A DNA stretch of 41,056 bases from Clostridiales bacterium (GCA_012735575.1 JAAYGY010000080.1:1-41056); one strand, 5' to 3'; counted from the first letter of the stretch, positions 18,093-26,908 are shown. Notes: generated by a model not told the origin, from the letters alone. Numbers and translations: made by a program.

Positions 18093-18494
18093 TTATGAGG
18101 CTGTATCATCTACAGCATTGTCTCGTTGACTCTCTCCTATAATTCTAACCACTAATTTATGGGGAATACATACTATGGATTGACCCGGTTCCCTTATGAC
18201 AGGAGAACGAACGCAAAGTTTATCAGGACAATTAGCCTCTGTTACACTCACTCCTTGAGAGGAAATGCCAACAATATTATATCTTCCCTGTCCTGTATCC
18301 ACTCTAATCTCCTTAAGTTCTCCCTCTTGCTCTTCTTGCCACATTTCCACGGAATCTATAACTTCCCCATCCAATTCAATTTGAACCAAAAGGTTATTTC
18401 GATTACTACCCATGGTCTTAAGCCCCAAAAAACTAAGACCTATGAGAACTAATATAAAAACGTAGACAAAAATATCACCGATCTTTGGTTTCAT
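18093..18494 (-). CDS. eetA: NusG domain II protein, membrane-anchored (EetA-like)
   Basis: A 133-aa protein with one N-terminal membrane helix (about residues 8-27) and an extracytoplasmic NusG-II-like beta domain. The conserved core is CPDKLCV (Cys89, Cys94), followed by SIVCIPHKLVVRI (Cys109), as in the stand-alone NusG_II family. It has no link to transcription despite the domain name. The ATG lies 7 nt after GGAGG and starts 18 nt after the apbE stop. Gene order matches Listeria EetA, a membrane component required for flavin-based electron transfer whose precise role is not known. Confidence 0.85.
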   Translation of the reverse strand: MKPKIGDIFVYVFILVLIGLSFLGLKTMGSNRNNLLVQIELDGEVIDSVEMWQEEQEGELKEIRVDTGQGRYNIVGISSQGVSVTEANCPDKLCVRSPVIREPGQSIVCIPHKLVVRIIGESQRDNAVDDTAS

Positions 18495-18512
18495 CGATTT
18501 CCTCCACGACCA

Positions 18513-19577
18513 TCAGTCCACTATCCTGTAATTATCATTTGAAGGGATCAGGCTAGCCTTTAAACCTTCTGTTGTGTAGATTTCTTTATCCGTAGTAACA
18601 GCTATACCTTCTATATTATCAAGACCTTCTATTAATTTTAGGCCTTCCTCCCTGCCCATAACAAAAAGTATAGTAGAAAGGGCATCAGCATCAATAGATG
18701 AACTGGTAATAATGGTACAGGCTATCAAGCCCGCCTGAGCAGGATACCCGGTTCTGGGATCAAAGATATGATGGTATCTCTCTCCTGTTTTCTCATAAAC
18801 CTCTTCAATATATCTCTCATAATCCCCGGAACTAACAACGGTGGCATCTGTCACCCCGACTATGGTAAAATGGGGTTGCCCTGTCTCTTCAGTTCTGGGA
18901 TCCTGGATACCTATTCTCCAGGGCCTTCCATCTGGATTGGACCCTATGGTGATTACATTTCCTCCCAGGTTTAGCAGCGCACTTTCTACACCTGCCTCCC
19001 GCAGAATCCTAACTGCCTCATCTGCTGCAAACCCCTTGGCAATAGCGCCTAAATCTATACCCATGCCCTCATTCTCCAGGAATACAGTCTTTTTATCCTC
19101 GTCCAATACAACCTTATTATAGTCCACCAAAGCCAGCTTTTCCTCTATCTCTTCCTGGGAAGGCACCCTGGGCTTGTCCGATGTAATACCCCACAGCTCT
19201 ACTATAGGCCTTATGGTTATATCCAATGCGCCATTGCTAAGCTTTCCATACTCCACAGCCTTCTTTATTACATAAAATGTATCATCATGCACCTTAACAG
19301 GCTCTACTCCTGCTGCTTTATTGATCTTGACTACATCGCTGTCCTTATGGGTAGAGCTCATATGACTTTCTATCTCTTTGATTCTGTCAATAGCCTTATT
19401 CATAGCTTTTTTGGCAGACCTGTCCCCGTAAACCCTGAAGGTCATCACTGTATCCATGGCAAAAAAGCTCTTGTCATGCTGCCCTTGGGTATTTGAAATA
19501 CAGCCAGAAACAAGAAATAATACCAATATTAATACAATTAAAACAGCAAAAAACCTTTTTATTTTATTCCTCTCCAA
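18513..19577 (-). CDS. apbE: FAD:protein FMN transferase, lipoprotein (ApbE / FmnB-like)
   Basis: A 354-aa ApbE-family enzyme that attaches FMN from FAD to a Thr/Ser of exported proteins. It has a lipoprotein signal (LVSGC, Cys26), so it acts outside the membrane. Family marks are AMDTVMTFRV (40-49), GIDLGAIAKGFAAD (173-186), LLNLGGNV, HHIFDPRTGYPA (269-280) and SSSIDADALSTILFVMG, the last supplying the metal-binding Asp and Thr. The start is taken as the TTG at 19577 with weak GGTG upstream; no better in-frame ATG exists. Its likely substrate is the FMN-binding lipoprotein encoded just upstream, as FmnB acts on PplA in Listeria. Confidence 0.93.
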   Translation of the reverse strand: MERNKIKRFFAVLIVLILVLFLVSGCISNTQGQHDKSFFAMDTVMTFRVYGDRSAKKAMNKAIDRIKEIESHMSSTHKDSDVVKINKAAGVEPVKVHDDTFYVIKKAVEYGKLSNGALDITIRPIVELWGITSDKPRVPSQEEIEEKLALVDYNKVVLDEDKKTVFLENEGMGIDLGAIAKGFAADEAVRILREAGVESALLNLGGNVITIGSNPDGRPWRIGIQDPRTEETGQPHFTIVGVTDATVVSSGDYERYIEEVYEKTGERYHHIFDPRTGYPAQAGLIACTIITSSSIDADALSTILFVMGREEGLKLIEGLDNIEGIAVTTDKEIYTTEGLKASLIPSNDNYRIVD

Positions 19578-19675
19578 TGGTAAACACCAACTTTATACAA
19601 TTATATATTATTATAGTTCTATATCCTAATATATTACCACAGCCAAAGCTTTTAGGCTAGCTTTTCATAAAAACA

Positions 19676-19697
19676 GGCCTGCCTCAATTGGCAGGCC
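19676..19697 (-). terminator. Terminator after the pplA-like gene
   Basis: A perfect 8-bp GC-rich stem (GGCCTGCC / GGCAGGCC) with a 6-nt loop is followed by TGTTTTTAT on the minus strand. It makes the lipoprotein gene its own transcription unit, apart from apbE-eetA-eetB-dmkB. Confidence 0.88.
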
Positions 19698-19726
19698 GAT
19701 TTGTGCTTTAATTATCTTAAGCCTTC

Positions 19727-20305
19727 TTATTTTGCATCGCTTAATGCTTTCTTAACTAAATCTACAAATCCATTAACCTTGATAGTAACACCAGCTACGG
19801 CATCTGTTGTACCATCATCTTTAACATCGATAGCGTCTACGTCTTGCTTTTCTACTAGGAAAGTCTCAACTTTCTCAGCTTGCTCATGCCATTCAGCTAT
19901 AGCGCCACCTTTTTCAACCATACCGTAGTCTCCATCTTTGGATGCGGTCTTTTTATCCTTGCCCCCATCCTCAGCATCACTGTTCCAATCAACACTGGAT
20001 ATTTTACCATCTTTAACTTCGATGGTTACTTTATCTTTCCATCCATTGTGGAACTCATCTTGTTCAGCTGTATAAGTACCATCTTTTAGACCGGCATCAG
20101 CATCTGTGCCAGCATCGTCCTGAGCGTCATCTGCATCGTTTGCAGCATCATCCCCAGCATTATCAGCAGTATCATTTGCTGCATCGTTTGTATCATTAGT
20201 TGCAGGGGGCTGTGTTGTGTCTCCATCGTTTTTGCTTCCAGCACAAGCAGTGAATACAGATACAACTAGTACCACCATAAGTAAAACACTGAGTAGTTTT
20301 TTCAT
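19727..20305 (-). CDS. pplA: FMN-binding-domain lipoprotein (PplA-like electron carrier)
   Basis: A 192-aa lipoprotein: signal sequence with Cys21 after VFTA, an Asp/Asn/Ala-rich linker (about residues 24-72) and one FMN-binding domain (about 73-192). The domain opens LKDGTYTAEQDEF and ends with the flavinylation site DAVAGVT (168-174), where Thr174 should carry FMN bound through phosphoester. The usual motif is closer to D-x-x-S-G-A-T, so Ala171 and Val173 are deviations. Listeria PplA has two such domains; this has one. It would carry electrons from the membrane quinone pool to extracellular acceptors. The ATG lies 12 nt after AGGAGG. A Fur-like palindrome sits in its leader. Confidence 0.85.
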   Translation of the reverse strand: MKKLLSVLLMVVLVVSVFTACAGSKNDGDTTQPPATNDTNDAANDTADNAGDDAANDADDAQDDAGTDADAGLKDGTYTAEQDEFHNGWKDKVTIEVKDGKISSVDWNSDAEDGGKDKKTASKDGDYGMVEKGGAIAEWHEQAEKVETFLVEKQDVDAIDVKDDGTTDAVAGVTIKVNGFVDLVKKALSDAK

Positions 20306-20342
20306 ATTAGATTGAACCTCCTATTTTATCTAATAATATTGT

Positions 20343-20394
20343 TTGTAATGATTACATCTTTATTTGTAATCATTCATTGACATTGCTAATTGTA
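20343..20394 (-). promoter_or_regulatory. pplA-like promoter with Fur-family-like operator
   Basis: A minus-strand -10 box TACAAT lies at 20389-20394, with a poor -35 about 16-17 bp upstream. Just downstream of the predicted start is a perfect 13-bp palindrome TGTAAT-G-ATTACA (20344-20356). Its core TAATnATTA is shared by Fur, PerR and Zur operators. A second, half-degenerate copy begins at 20365. The two together also form a 10-bp hairpin (20347-20374) in the leader RNA. Binding here would block transcription. Confidence 0.5.
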
Positions 20395-20623
20395 TCACAA
20401 TGCTCTTATTTGTTCATAAGGCATTATTAGCAAATAAAAGGCATTTCGCCATTGTTTTTATTTATAAACAACTTTATTTTTTTAAAACATATTATTTTAT
20501 ATTATTCCTTAAATTTCTTTAAATAATCACCTTATGCCCATTAAAAACGCTACTTTATTATATCTGATTTTTGTGATAAAATAGGCTTGATTTTTATATA
20601 TTATATATAGGAGGTACAAATTC

Positions 20624-22423
20624 ATGTCGACCAAACGCATCGTTATTCTGGGAGCGGGATACGGTGGCCTTCAAGCTGCCAAAACCCTTAATAAGCAGCT
20701 TAGAAAACATGACGACGTTGAAATAATGCTTATAGATCAGAATAACTACCATACTTTGCTTACCGAGCTTCATGAAGTGGCAGGCAATCGTGTTGAACCC
20801 AATGGGGTTAAGGTATCAATCGAACACGTTTTGGAATATACCAAGGTTCAATTTGTTCAGGACCAGATTGTAAAGGCAGATTTAAAGGACCGAAAACTTT
20901 ATTCCAAAAACCATGAGTATGATTTCGATTATCTCATCCTTGGTATTGGTAGTGAGCCGGCTTATTTCAACATTGAGGGCATGGAGGAAAATGCTTTCAC
21001 TTTATGGTCCCTGTCTGACGCTGTAAAGATCTACGATCACATTATCCATATGTTCCAGCAGGCTGTGGAAGAGAAAGATCCTGATAAGCGTAAGGAGCTT
21101 TTAACCTTTGTGGTAGGCGGTGGCGGATTTACCGGTGTAGAAATGATGGGTGAGCTTATCGAATGGACAAACACCCTGTGCAAACAATACAATGTTCCAA
21201 AAGAGGATATTCGCCTGGTTCAGGTTGAAGCCCTTCCCAACCTTTGTCCTATATTAGATCCTAAGCTAGTTGCAAAGGTGGAGAAATATCTTAAGAAAAA
21301 GGGCGTAGAAGTTTTGACCAACTCTCCTATTACCGCTGTTTCTCCTAATACCATGACCGTTGGGGAGGACCAAGTCATTCCTACCCGAACTGTAATATGG
21401 ACAGGCGGTGTCAAGGCTAAAGGCTTTGTCAAGGAACTAGGCATCTCTCTGGGTGCCAGGGATAGGATAGTGGTTAATGACTATCTCCAGACCAAAGAAT
21501 ATCCATATGTATATGCTATAGGCGATAATATGGAGTTTCAGGATAAGGACGGAAAGGTGTTGCCACCCCTGGTAGAGACAGCCATTCAATCCGCTGATTG
21601 TGCAGCCTATAACATAGCTGCCGATATAAAGGGCAGGGACAAGAAAAAGCTGGAAGCCAAACTCCATGGAGTCATGGTTTCAGTAGGTTCCTTCTTTGCT
21701 GTAGCACAGCTATCAGGTATGCCTTTCTTGTCGGGACTGCCGGCGACTATTATAAAGCATATGGTAAACATGCATTATCTCTTTGGCATTGGAGGACTGG
21801 AGCTTATATGGGAGTATCTGAACCATCAGTTCTTCCATAAGACCAGAAAATATAACTGGTTTGTAGAGACTGGAATAGGACATGTAGGACGAAGAAACTT
21901 TACCTTCTGGCTGGTACCCTTGCGTATCTGGCTGGGAGTTATGTGGCTGGTATCGGGTATCCAAAAGATACAGTCCGACTGGCTGGGCGATTGGGTACTC
22001 ATAGGCCTTTCAGGGGCCACAGATGCTACATCATCAGCTTCCATTACTCCCCTTGTAGGACCAAATTCCCCAGGCTGGTATGTAGCTATTGCGGAGAACA
22101 TAATTATGCCCAACGCATTGCTCTTCCAGAAACTTATCGTTATTACCGAAATTGGCCTGGGCCTTGCCTTTATATTTGGTTTCTTTACCTTTATTGCGGC
22201 CATAGTATCCATTGGTATGCATATTAACTTTGCTCTGGGAGCAGGCCTGCCTCAGACCAACGGACTTCCCGATCTTTGGTGGATTGCCGCATCCTTTTCT
22301 ATGTTTGCAGGTGCAGGTAGAGCCTTTGGAGTGGACTATTATCTTATGCCCTTCCTTAGAAATCAGTTGAGATACTTCCAGAAAAACAGAAGCATAAACA
22401 TACTAAAAGGTTGGAAATGGTAA
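20624..22423 (+). CDS. ndh2: Type II NADH dehydrogenase with C-terminal membrane domain (Ndh2)
   Basis: A 599-aa protein. Residues 1-400 are a non-proton-pumping NADH:quinone oxidoreductase: FAD motif VILGAGYGGLQAA (7-19), NADH motif VVGGGGFTGVEMMGE (about 162-176) and YAIGDN near residue 298. Residues about 425-585 form a DoxX-like block of about four helices (FWLVPLRIWLGVMWLVSGIQK; LIVITEIGLGLAFIFGFFTFI), absent from ordinary ~400-aa Ndh enzymes but found in the Listeria Ndh2 subfamily used for extracellular electron transfer. The ATG lies 8 nt after AGGAGGT. It is divergent from the pplA-like gene and monocistronic. It would feed NADH electrons to the EET-dedicated quinone. Confidence 0.93.
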   Translation: MSTKRIVILGAGYGGLQAAKTLNKQLRKHDDVEIMLIDQNNYHTLLTELHEVAGNRVEPNGVKVSIEHVLEYTKVQFVQDQIVKADLKDRKLYSKNHEYDFDYLILGIGSEPAYFNIEGMEENAFTLWSLSDAVKIYDHIIHMFQQAVEEKDPDKRKELLTFVVGGGGFTGVEMMGELIEWTNTLCKQYNVPKEDIRLVQVEALPNLCPILDPKLVAKVEKYLKKKGVEVLTNSPITAVSPNTMTVGEDQVIPTRTVIWTGGVKAKGFVKELGISLGARDRIVVNDYLQTKEYPYVYAIGDNMEFQDKDGKVLPPLVETAIQSADCAAYNIAADIKGRDKKKLEAKLHGVMVSVGSFFAVAQLSGMPFLSGLPATIIKHMVNMHYLFGIGGLELIWEYLNHQFFHKTRKYNWFVETGIGHVGRRNFTFWLVPLRIWLGVMWLVSGIQKIQSDWLGDWVLIGLSGATDATSSASITPLVGPNSPGWYVAIAENIIMPNALLFQKLIVITEIGLGLAFIFGFFTFIAAIVSIGMHINFALGAGLPQTNGLPDLWWIAASFSMFAGAGRAFGVDYYLMPFLRNQLRYFQKNRSINILKGWKW

Positions 22424-22441
22424 ATCAACCCAAAAACAAAG

Positions 22442-22467
22442 CGGTAGGCTAAACAGCCTACCGTTTT
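22442..22467. terminator. Bidirectional terminator between ndh2 and pflA
   Basis: A perfect 9-bp stem (CGGTAGGCT / AGCCTACCG) with loop AAAC is followed by TTTTATG on the plus strand and CTTTGTTTTTG on the minus strand, serving the two convergent genes. Confidence 0.88.
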
Positions 22468-22509
22468 ATGTTTATCAGCAATGGAGTACCCTCTCCACTG
22501 CTGTTATTT

Positions 22510-23256
22510 TTATTCAGTTGTCTTTAGCTTTAGAGGCAGCCCCCGCTTTGCAAAGACTTCCTTGGCCTTGTCTACTTCCTCACTGCCAGGTACCGGGACT
22601 CCCTTTAAGGGGTATTCGTAACCCAGCTCCTCCCACTTATAGGCTCCCATATCGTGATAAGGAAGAATTTCCACCAGCTCTATATTGGGATAGTCCTGAA
22701 GCATTATAGCCAGGCGCTCCAAATCTTTGGGATCATCGGTGTAGCCGGGAATTATAACGTACCTGATCCATACCGGTTTACCTATTTCCCTAAGATGGTC
22801 TAAAAAGGTCAGTATCTTGCGGGTTCCTACTCCTGTTATCAGCCGATGTTTTTCCTCTACTACATGCTTTATACTCAGCAGTACCAGATCAGTAACCTCT
22901 AAAAGATCCCCCACCTTGTCTACATCTACAAAACCTGATGTATCCATGGTGGTATTAAGACCCATTTCCCGGACTCTGGCAAACAGCTCTTTGGTAAACT
23001 CAGCCTGCAGTACAGGATCGCCACCTGTGGCTGTGACTCCTCCTCCAGAGCGTTCTAAGAAATATCTATATTTACTTATATCCTCCACCAGTTCATCCAC
23101 GGTAACTTCTCTGCCTGCCTTGGGATCCCAGGCATCTCTGTTGTGACAGAAAATACACCTCAGAGGACAGCCCTGCATAAAGACAACGTACCTTATGCCT
23201 GGACCGTCCACTGTACCCATGGTCTCGATGGAGTGTATTCTACCCTTTATGCTCAT
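22510..23256 (-). CDS. pflA: Pyruvate formate-lyase activating enzyme
   Basis: A radical-SAM enzyme of about 248 aa that installs the glycyl radical on PflB using S-adenosylmethionine and a 4Fe-4S cluster. The cluster motif CPLRCIFC (CxxxCxxC) lies near residue 30, with GGGVTATGGDP and DTSGFVD following as in PflA. Length and order match E. coli PflA. The ATG at 23256 is preferred; an in-frame TTG at 23268 overlaps the pflB stop but sits too close to the AAGGGG site. Either way it is translated directly after pflB from the same transcript. Confidence 0.94.
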   Translation of the reverse strand: MSIKGRIHSIETMGTVDGPGIRYVVFMQGCPLRCIFCHNRDAWDPKAGREVTVDELVEDISKYRYFLERSGGGVTATGGDPVLQAEFTKELFARVREMGLNTTMDTSGFVDVDKVGDLLEVTDLVLLSIKHVVEEKHRLITGVGTRKILTFLDHLREIGKPVWIRYVIIPGYTDDPKDLERLAIMLQDYPNIELVEILPYHDMGAYKWEELGYEYPLKGVPVPGSEEVDKAKEVFAKRGLPLKLKTTE

Positions 23257-23264
23257 TTTTGTTA

Positions 23265-25493
23265 TCAAACCCCTTCAAAGAATGTTCTCCTAATAACATC
23301 CTCCTGTTGCTCTCTGGTTAGTTTTATAAAGTTAACAGCATATCCGGACACCCGAATGGTAAGCTGAGGATATTTCTCTGGGTGCTCCATGGCATCCAAT
23401 AGGGTTTCCCTCTCAAATACGTTAACATTCATATGATGTCCCATCTTATGGAAATAACCGTCCATCATGGCCACCAGGTTGCTGATCCTGGATTCCGTAT
23501 CACGGCCCAGGGCTTTTGGTACTATGGAGAAGGTATAGGATATACCGTCCTCAGCATACCTGTAGGGAAGTTTTGCCACTGAGCTAAGTGAGGCAATAGC
23601 TCCCTTTTTATCCCTGCCATGCATAGGATTTGCACCGGGTGCAAAGGGCTCTCCAGCCTTTCTTCCATCAGGGGTATTTCCAGTCTTTTTACCATATACC
23701 ACATTGGAGGTAATGGTCAGGATAGACAAAGTAGGTATGCTATTTCTATAGGTCTTTTGCTTTCTCAGCTTTCTCATAAAGTTCTCCACCAGAGAAACAG
23801 CAATATGGTCTACCCTTTGGTCGTTGTTTCCAAACATGGGGAATTCCCCATCAATCTCAAAATCTATGACCAAGCCTTCCTCATTTCGAATAGGCTTAAC
23901 CTTGGCATATTTTATAGCACTTAGAGAATCCACCACTACCGACAAGCCTGCTATACCACAGGCCATGGTTCTAAGTACTTCCATATCATGAAGTGCCATC
24001 TCCAAGGCTTCGTAGCAGTATTTGTCATGCATATAATGGATTATATTAAGGGCGTTAATATAGACCCTTGCCAGCCATTCCATAATCTGATCGAATCTCT
24101 CCATAACCTCATCATAATCCAAGTACTCTGAGGTAATGGGCTTAAATTGGGGTGTAACCTGTACTCCTGATATTTCATCTCTTCCGCCGTTTATAGCATA
24201 CAGCAGTGCCTTGGCCAGGTTTGCCCGAGCTCCAAAGAACTGCATTTGCTTACCCGTTCTCATAGCGGATACACAGCAGGCAATGGAGTAATCATCGCCC
24301 CACATGGGTCTCATTAAATCGTCGTTTTCATATTGGATTGAGCTGGTCTTTATAGACATCTTGGCACAGAACTTCTTAAAGTTTTCAGGCATGGACAGAG
24401 ACCATAATACAGTCATATTAGGTTCTGGTGCAGGTCCTAAATTGGTCAGGGTATGAAGGAATCTGTAAGAGTTTTTAGTCACCAGGGTCCTGCCGTCTAC
24501 GCTCATGCCACCAATGGCCTCTGTTACCCAGGTAGGATCACCACTGAATAGTTCATTATATTCCGGTGTTCTCAAAAAGCGTACCAATCTTAACTTTATA
24601 ACAAACTGATCTATTAACTCTTGTGCTTCCTCTTCGGTTAGGGTGCCCTCTGCCATATCTCTTTCAATGTAGATGTCTAAGAATGTGGATACCCTTCCCA
24701 GACTCATTGCTGCACCGTTTTGTTCCTTTACTGCACCTAAAAATGCAAAGTATAGCCACTGTACAGCTTCAAAAGCGTTCCTTGCAGGCTTGGAAATGTC
24801 ATACCCATAGCTTTGAGCCATAATCTTTAAAGCTTCCAGAGCCCTTATCTGCTCTGTGGTTTCCTCCCGCTGCCTGATGATTTCATCCTCCATCCAGGCC
24901 GTTTCAAGGAGGCCCATCTGCCTTTTCTTCTCCTGTATCAAGCGGTCTACACCATATAGAGGAACCCTACGGTAATCGCCTATTATTCTACCCCTGCCAT
25001 AGGCATCTGGTAGTCCGGTGATAATACCGGCACTTCTAGCCTTTCTTATTTCAGGGGTATAAGCATCGAAAACTCCCTGGTTGTGAGTCTTGCGATACTC
25101 TGTGAATACCTTTTCCACTTTAGGATCCAGCTTGTATCCATATGCCTCACATGCGTTTTTTACCATACGTATGCCACCAAAGGGCATGATAGCTCTCTTT
25201 AGAGGCTCATCGGTCTGAAGTCCTACAATAATCTCCAGATCCCTGTCAATATAACCAGGTCCATGAGAAGTAATAGTAGATACGGTTTCGGTATCTATAT
25301 CAAGAGTTCCGTTTCTCTTGTTCTCTTCCTGCAACAACTGAGAAGTCTTTTCCCACAGCTTTTTAGTTCTTTCAGTAGGTCCTGCTAAAAAGGAGTCGTC
25401 CCCTTCATAGGGCTTATAATTTTGCTGAATAAACTCCCTTACATCTATCTCAGTTTTCCAATATCCGTCGGAGAAATCTCTCCATGCATCCAT
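23265..25493 (-). CDS. pflB: Formate C-acetyltransferase (pyruvate formate-lyase)
   Basis: A 742-aa glycyl-radical enzyme converting pyruvate and CoA to acetyl-CoA and formate under anaerobic conditions. Both signatures are intact: the catalytic Cys pair in IACCVSAM (407/408 counting from 25496) and the glycyl-radical loop [10 protein letters not shown] near the C-terminus (Gly718). The CC pair and full length identify true PFL rather than glycerol or choline lyases. The ATG at 25493 lies 8 nt after AGGAG; a TTG one codon earlier is less likely. pflA follows immediately. With Ndh2 nearby, the cell has both a formate-forming route and an external electron sink. Confidence 0.96.
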   Translation of the reverse strand: MDAWRDFSDGYWKTEIDVREFIQQNYKPYEGDDSFLAGPTERTKKLWEKTSQLLQEENKRNGTLDIDTETVSTITSHGPGYIDRDLEIIVGLQTDEPLKRAIMPFGGIRMVKNACEAYGYKLDPKVEKVFTEYRKTHNQGVFDAYTPEIRKARSAGIITGLPDAYGRGRIIGDYRRVPLYGVDRLIQEKKRQMGLLETAWMEDEIIRQREETTEQIRALEALKIMAQSYGYDISKPARNAFEAVQWLYFAFLGAVKEQNGAAMSLGRVSTFLDIYIERDMAEGTLTEEEAQELIDQFVIKLRLVRFLRTPEYNELFSGDPTWVTEAIGGMSVDGRTLVTKNSYRFLHTLTNLGPAPEPNMTVLWSLSMPENFKKFCAKMSIKTSSIQYENDDLMRPMWGDDYSIACCVSAMRTGKQMQFFGARANLAKALLYAINGGRDEISGVQVTPQFKPITSEYLDYDEVMERFDQIMEWLARVYINALNIIHYMHDKYCYEALEMALHDMEVLRTMACGIAGLSVVVDSLSAIKYAKVKPIRNEEGLVIDFEIDGEFPMFGNNDQRVDHIAVSLVENFMRKLRKQKTYRNSIPTLSILTITSNVVYGKKTGNTPDGRKAGEPFAPGANPMHGRDKKGAIASLSSVAKLPYRYAEDGISYTFSIVPKALGRDTESRISNLVAMMDGYFHKMGHHMNVNVFERETLLDAMEHPEKYPQLTIRVSGYAVNFIKLTREQQEDVIRRTFFEGV

Positions 25494-25666
25494 CAAATCA
25501 TCTCCTTGTCTGTCTATTTTGCAATATTTTCTAAAGGCTTTGTAAAAGCCCTTATATTCTTGTAAACCAGGGGGACCCTTAGGTAATATTTATACCCCAC
25601 TAATTTTGTCGGAAAACATCAAAATTTGTACAATATATCTGCAATGCTATTTTAACCAAAATAAAA

Positions 25667-25703
25667 GAAAATAGCAGTAACAAATGATACCACTGCCATT
25701 TTC
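25667..25703 (-). terminator. Terminator after the PspC-domain gene
   Basis: An 11-12-bp stem with one mismatch (GAAAATgGCAGT / ACTGCtATTTTC, minus strand) and a 13-nt loop is followed by TTTTATTTTG. The rest of 25497-25750 is AT-rich; no further gene or clear promoter for pflB was seen there. Confidence 0.7.
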
Positions 25704-25750
25704 CAGATATCAGGTAATTATTGTTAAGATTTTTTTCAGTTTAATGCCAA

Positions 25751-26167
25751 TTAATTGCCTTCCCTGTTCTTCCATGAAGAATAAATTATAACAATGCCAA
25801 TAATGATTATAAGCAAGGGCCAGAAAGCATTTTTAAGTATACGCCACAAAAAGGGAAACAAACCGCTTATAAGGGCTATTATTCCAATTAATATTAAGAC
25901 GGTCCCTACAATAACCATAACCTTGGTTTTATCCATAGACTGAGTAACATCAATAAAATCGGCATTATACTGCTGGCCATAGGGTCTTTCCGGTATTATT
26001 ATGGCTGCTATAATATATATTAAAATTCCAGTTCCAAAAGAGGGTATGGAAACCACTGCCCATATTAGCCTTATTAATGTAGCATCGATATTGAAATATT
26101 CTGCTATACCACCGCATACACCTGCCAGCATCTTTTGATTTCTTGATCGATATAACTTATTATCCAC
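25751..26167 (-). CDS. PspC-domain membrane protein
   Basis: A 138-aa protein with an N-terminal PspC domain (LYRSRNQKMLAGVCGGIAEYFNIDATLIRLIWAV, residues 5-38), a first helix over about 33-58, and two more helices at the C-terminus (VMVIVGTVLILIGIIALISG and FWPLLIIIIGIVIIYSS). PspC domains take part in cell-envelope stress responses; the C-terminal part resembles LiaF/LiaI-like membrane segments. The GTG start lies 7 nt after AGGGGG. It has its own terminator and no evident partner gene. Confidence 0.88.
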   Translation of the reverse strand: MDNKLYRSRNQKMLAGVCGGIAEYFNIDATLIRLIWAVVSIPSFGTGILIYIIAAIIIPERPYGQQYNADFIDVTQSMDKTKVMVIVGTVLILIGIIALISGLFPFLWRILKNAFWPLLIIIIGIVIIYSSWKNREGN

Positions 26168-26312
26168 TACTTAACCCCCTAGGTTTTCATACTATAAATT
26201 TATACTTAATTATATCATAATTTTCACAAAGATGATATTAAAAAATATGCTCTTGAATCTTCACTTTATCACTGATTTGGAGGCGAACACTATATTCCCA
26301 TAGTGATAATGA

Positions 26313-26342
26313 TTGAACATCATCTTCGATATAGAGTATAAT
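26313..26342 (+). promoter_or_regulatory. Promoter upstream of the small-gene pair
   Basis: TTGAAC (26313-26318), 18 bp, TATAAT (26337-26342). A small palindrome CACTAT-6-ATAGTG (26288-26305) lies directly upstream and could be an operator. Confidence 0.55.
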
Positions 26343-26380
26343 ATCCATGTAATCAGGCGGTTGAAGGGGGGAATTGGGCT

Positions 26381-26767
26381 ATGTCTATAAAAAGATTCTA
26401 TAAGATGGTCTTTACCATATCTATTATGGTCTGCCTAATTAGCCTGATTCTAATTAGCCTGGTTATGCCTTCCCTTTGGCCAATATGGACAGTGGATATC
26501 AGTAATATAGAAGCAAATCCCATGCTGACCTCTCCCCTTTTTGAATATGACTATTATATATCAGAAGAAACAAAGCAAAACAAACCTTTAGTTGAAGGGT
26601 TCTATCAGACCCATCCTTTTATAAAGGTTTGCCCATCATGTAATATATCTTATTTTAAATCTTATGTTAGTCAACTAAACCTAACTGACAACAGGGTGAA
26701 AATAAGATATTTGATATTAGCCCACTTCCACGGGAGCCGATATAAGGATGCATTTTCACTTGCCTAG
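26381..26767 (+). CDS. Hypothetical membrane-anchored protein
   Basis: A 128-aa protein not recognised. It has one N-terminal hydrophobic helix (about residues 10-32) with a positively charged start, suggesting an uncleaved anchor or signal and an external remainder. A CPSC pair lies at about residues 84-87. The ATG is preceded by AAGGGGGG, and a good promoter lies 40 bp upstream, which supports a real gene. The stop codon is 24 nt before the next small gene, so the two may be co-transcribed. Confidence 0.5.
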   Translation: MSIKRFYKMVFTISIMVCLISLILISLVMPSLWPIWTVDISNIEANPMLTSPLFEYDYYISEETKQNKPLVEGFYQTHPFIKVCPSCNISYFKSYVSQLNLTDNRVKIRYLILAHFHGSRYKDAFSLA

Positions 26768-26791
26768 CTAAGAAAAAGGAGGTGAACATCC

Positions 26792-26908
26792 ATGGCTCCT
26801 GATGAAATCGCTGTTTTAGCAGCAGTGGTATTATTTGCTGTGGGCGGATTTTTCCTGGCTCATTTAGCAAAGAAAGCTGAAGATAATAACAAGGATAACA
26901 AAAAATAA
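26792..26908 (+). CDS. 38-residue single-helix membrane peptide
   Basis: A very small open frame with a near-ideal ribosome site (AAAGGAGGTGA, 6 nt before the ATG). It starts MAPDEIAVLAAVVLFAVGGF, has one membrane helix (about residues 6-25) and a charged tail rich in Lys, Asp and Asn. No family is recognised. The quality of the ribosome site and the clean helix-plus-tail design argue for a translated peptide. It follows the 128-aa gene by 24 nt. Confidence 0.55.
   Translation: MAPDEIAVLAAVVLFAVGGFFLAHLAKKAEDNNKDNKK

Noticed and set aside
18093-18494. Reading the NusG-domain gene as a transcription factor
   Set aside because: It has an N-terminal membrane helix, only the domain II-like part, and sits in an EET-type gene order.
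20102-20235. Repetitive codons in the pplA linker as a possible DNA repeat
   Set aside because: The repetition follows from Asp/Ala/Asn/Thr-rich protein sequence; no regular unit or array structure was seen.
21826-22212. 128-aa open frame antisense to the 3' part of ndh2
   Set aside because: It mirrors the coding strand of the DoxX-like membrane block and has no start signals.
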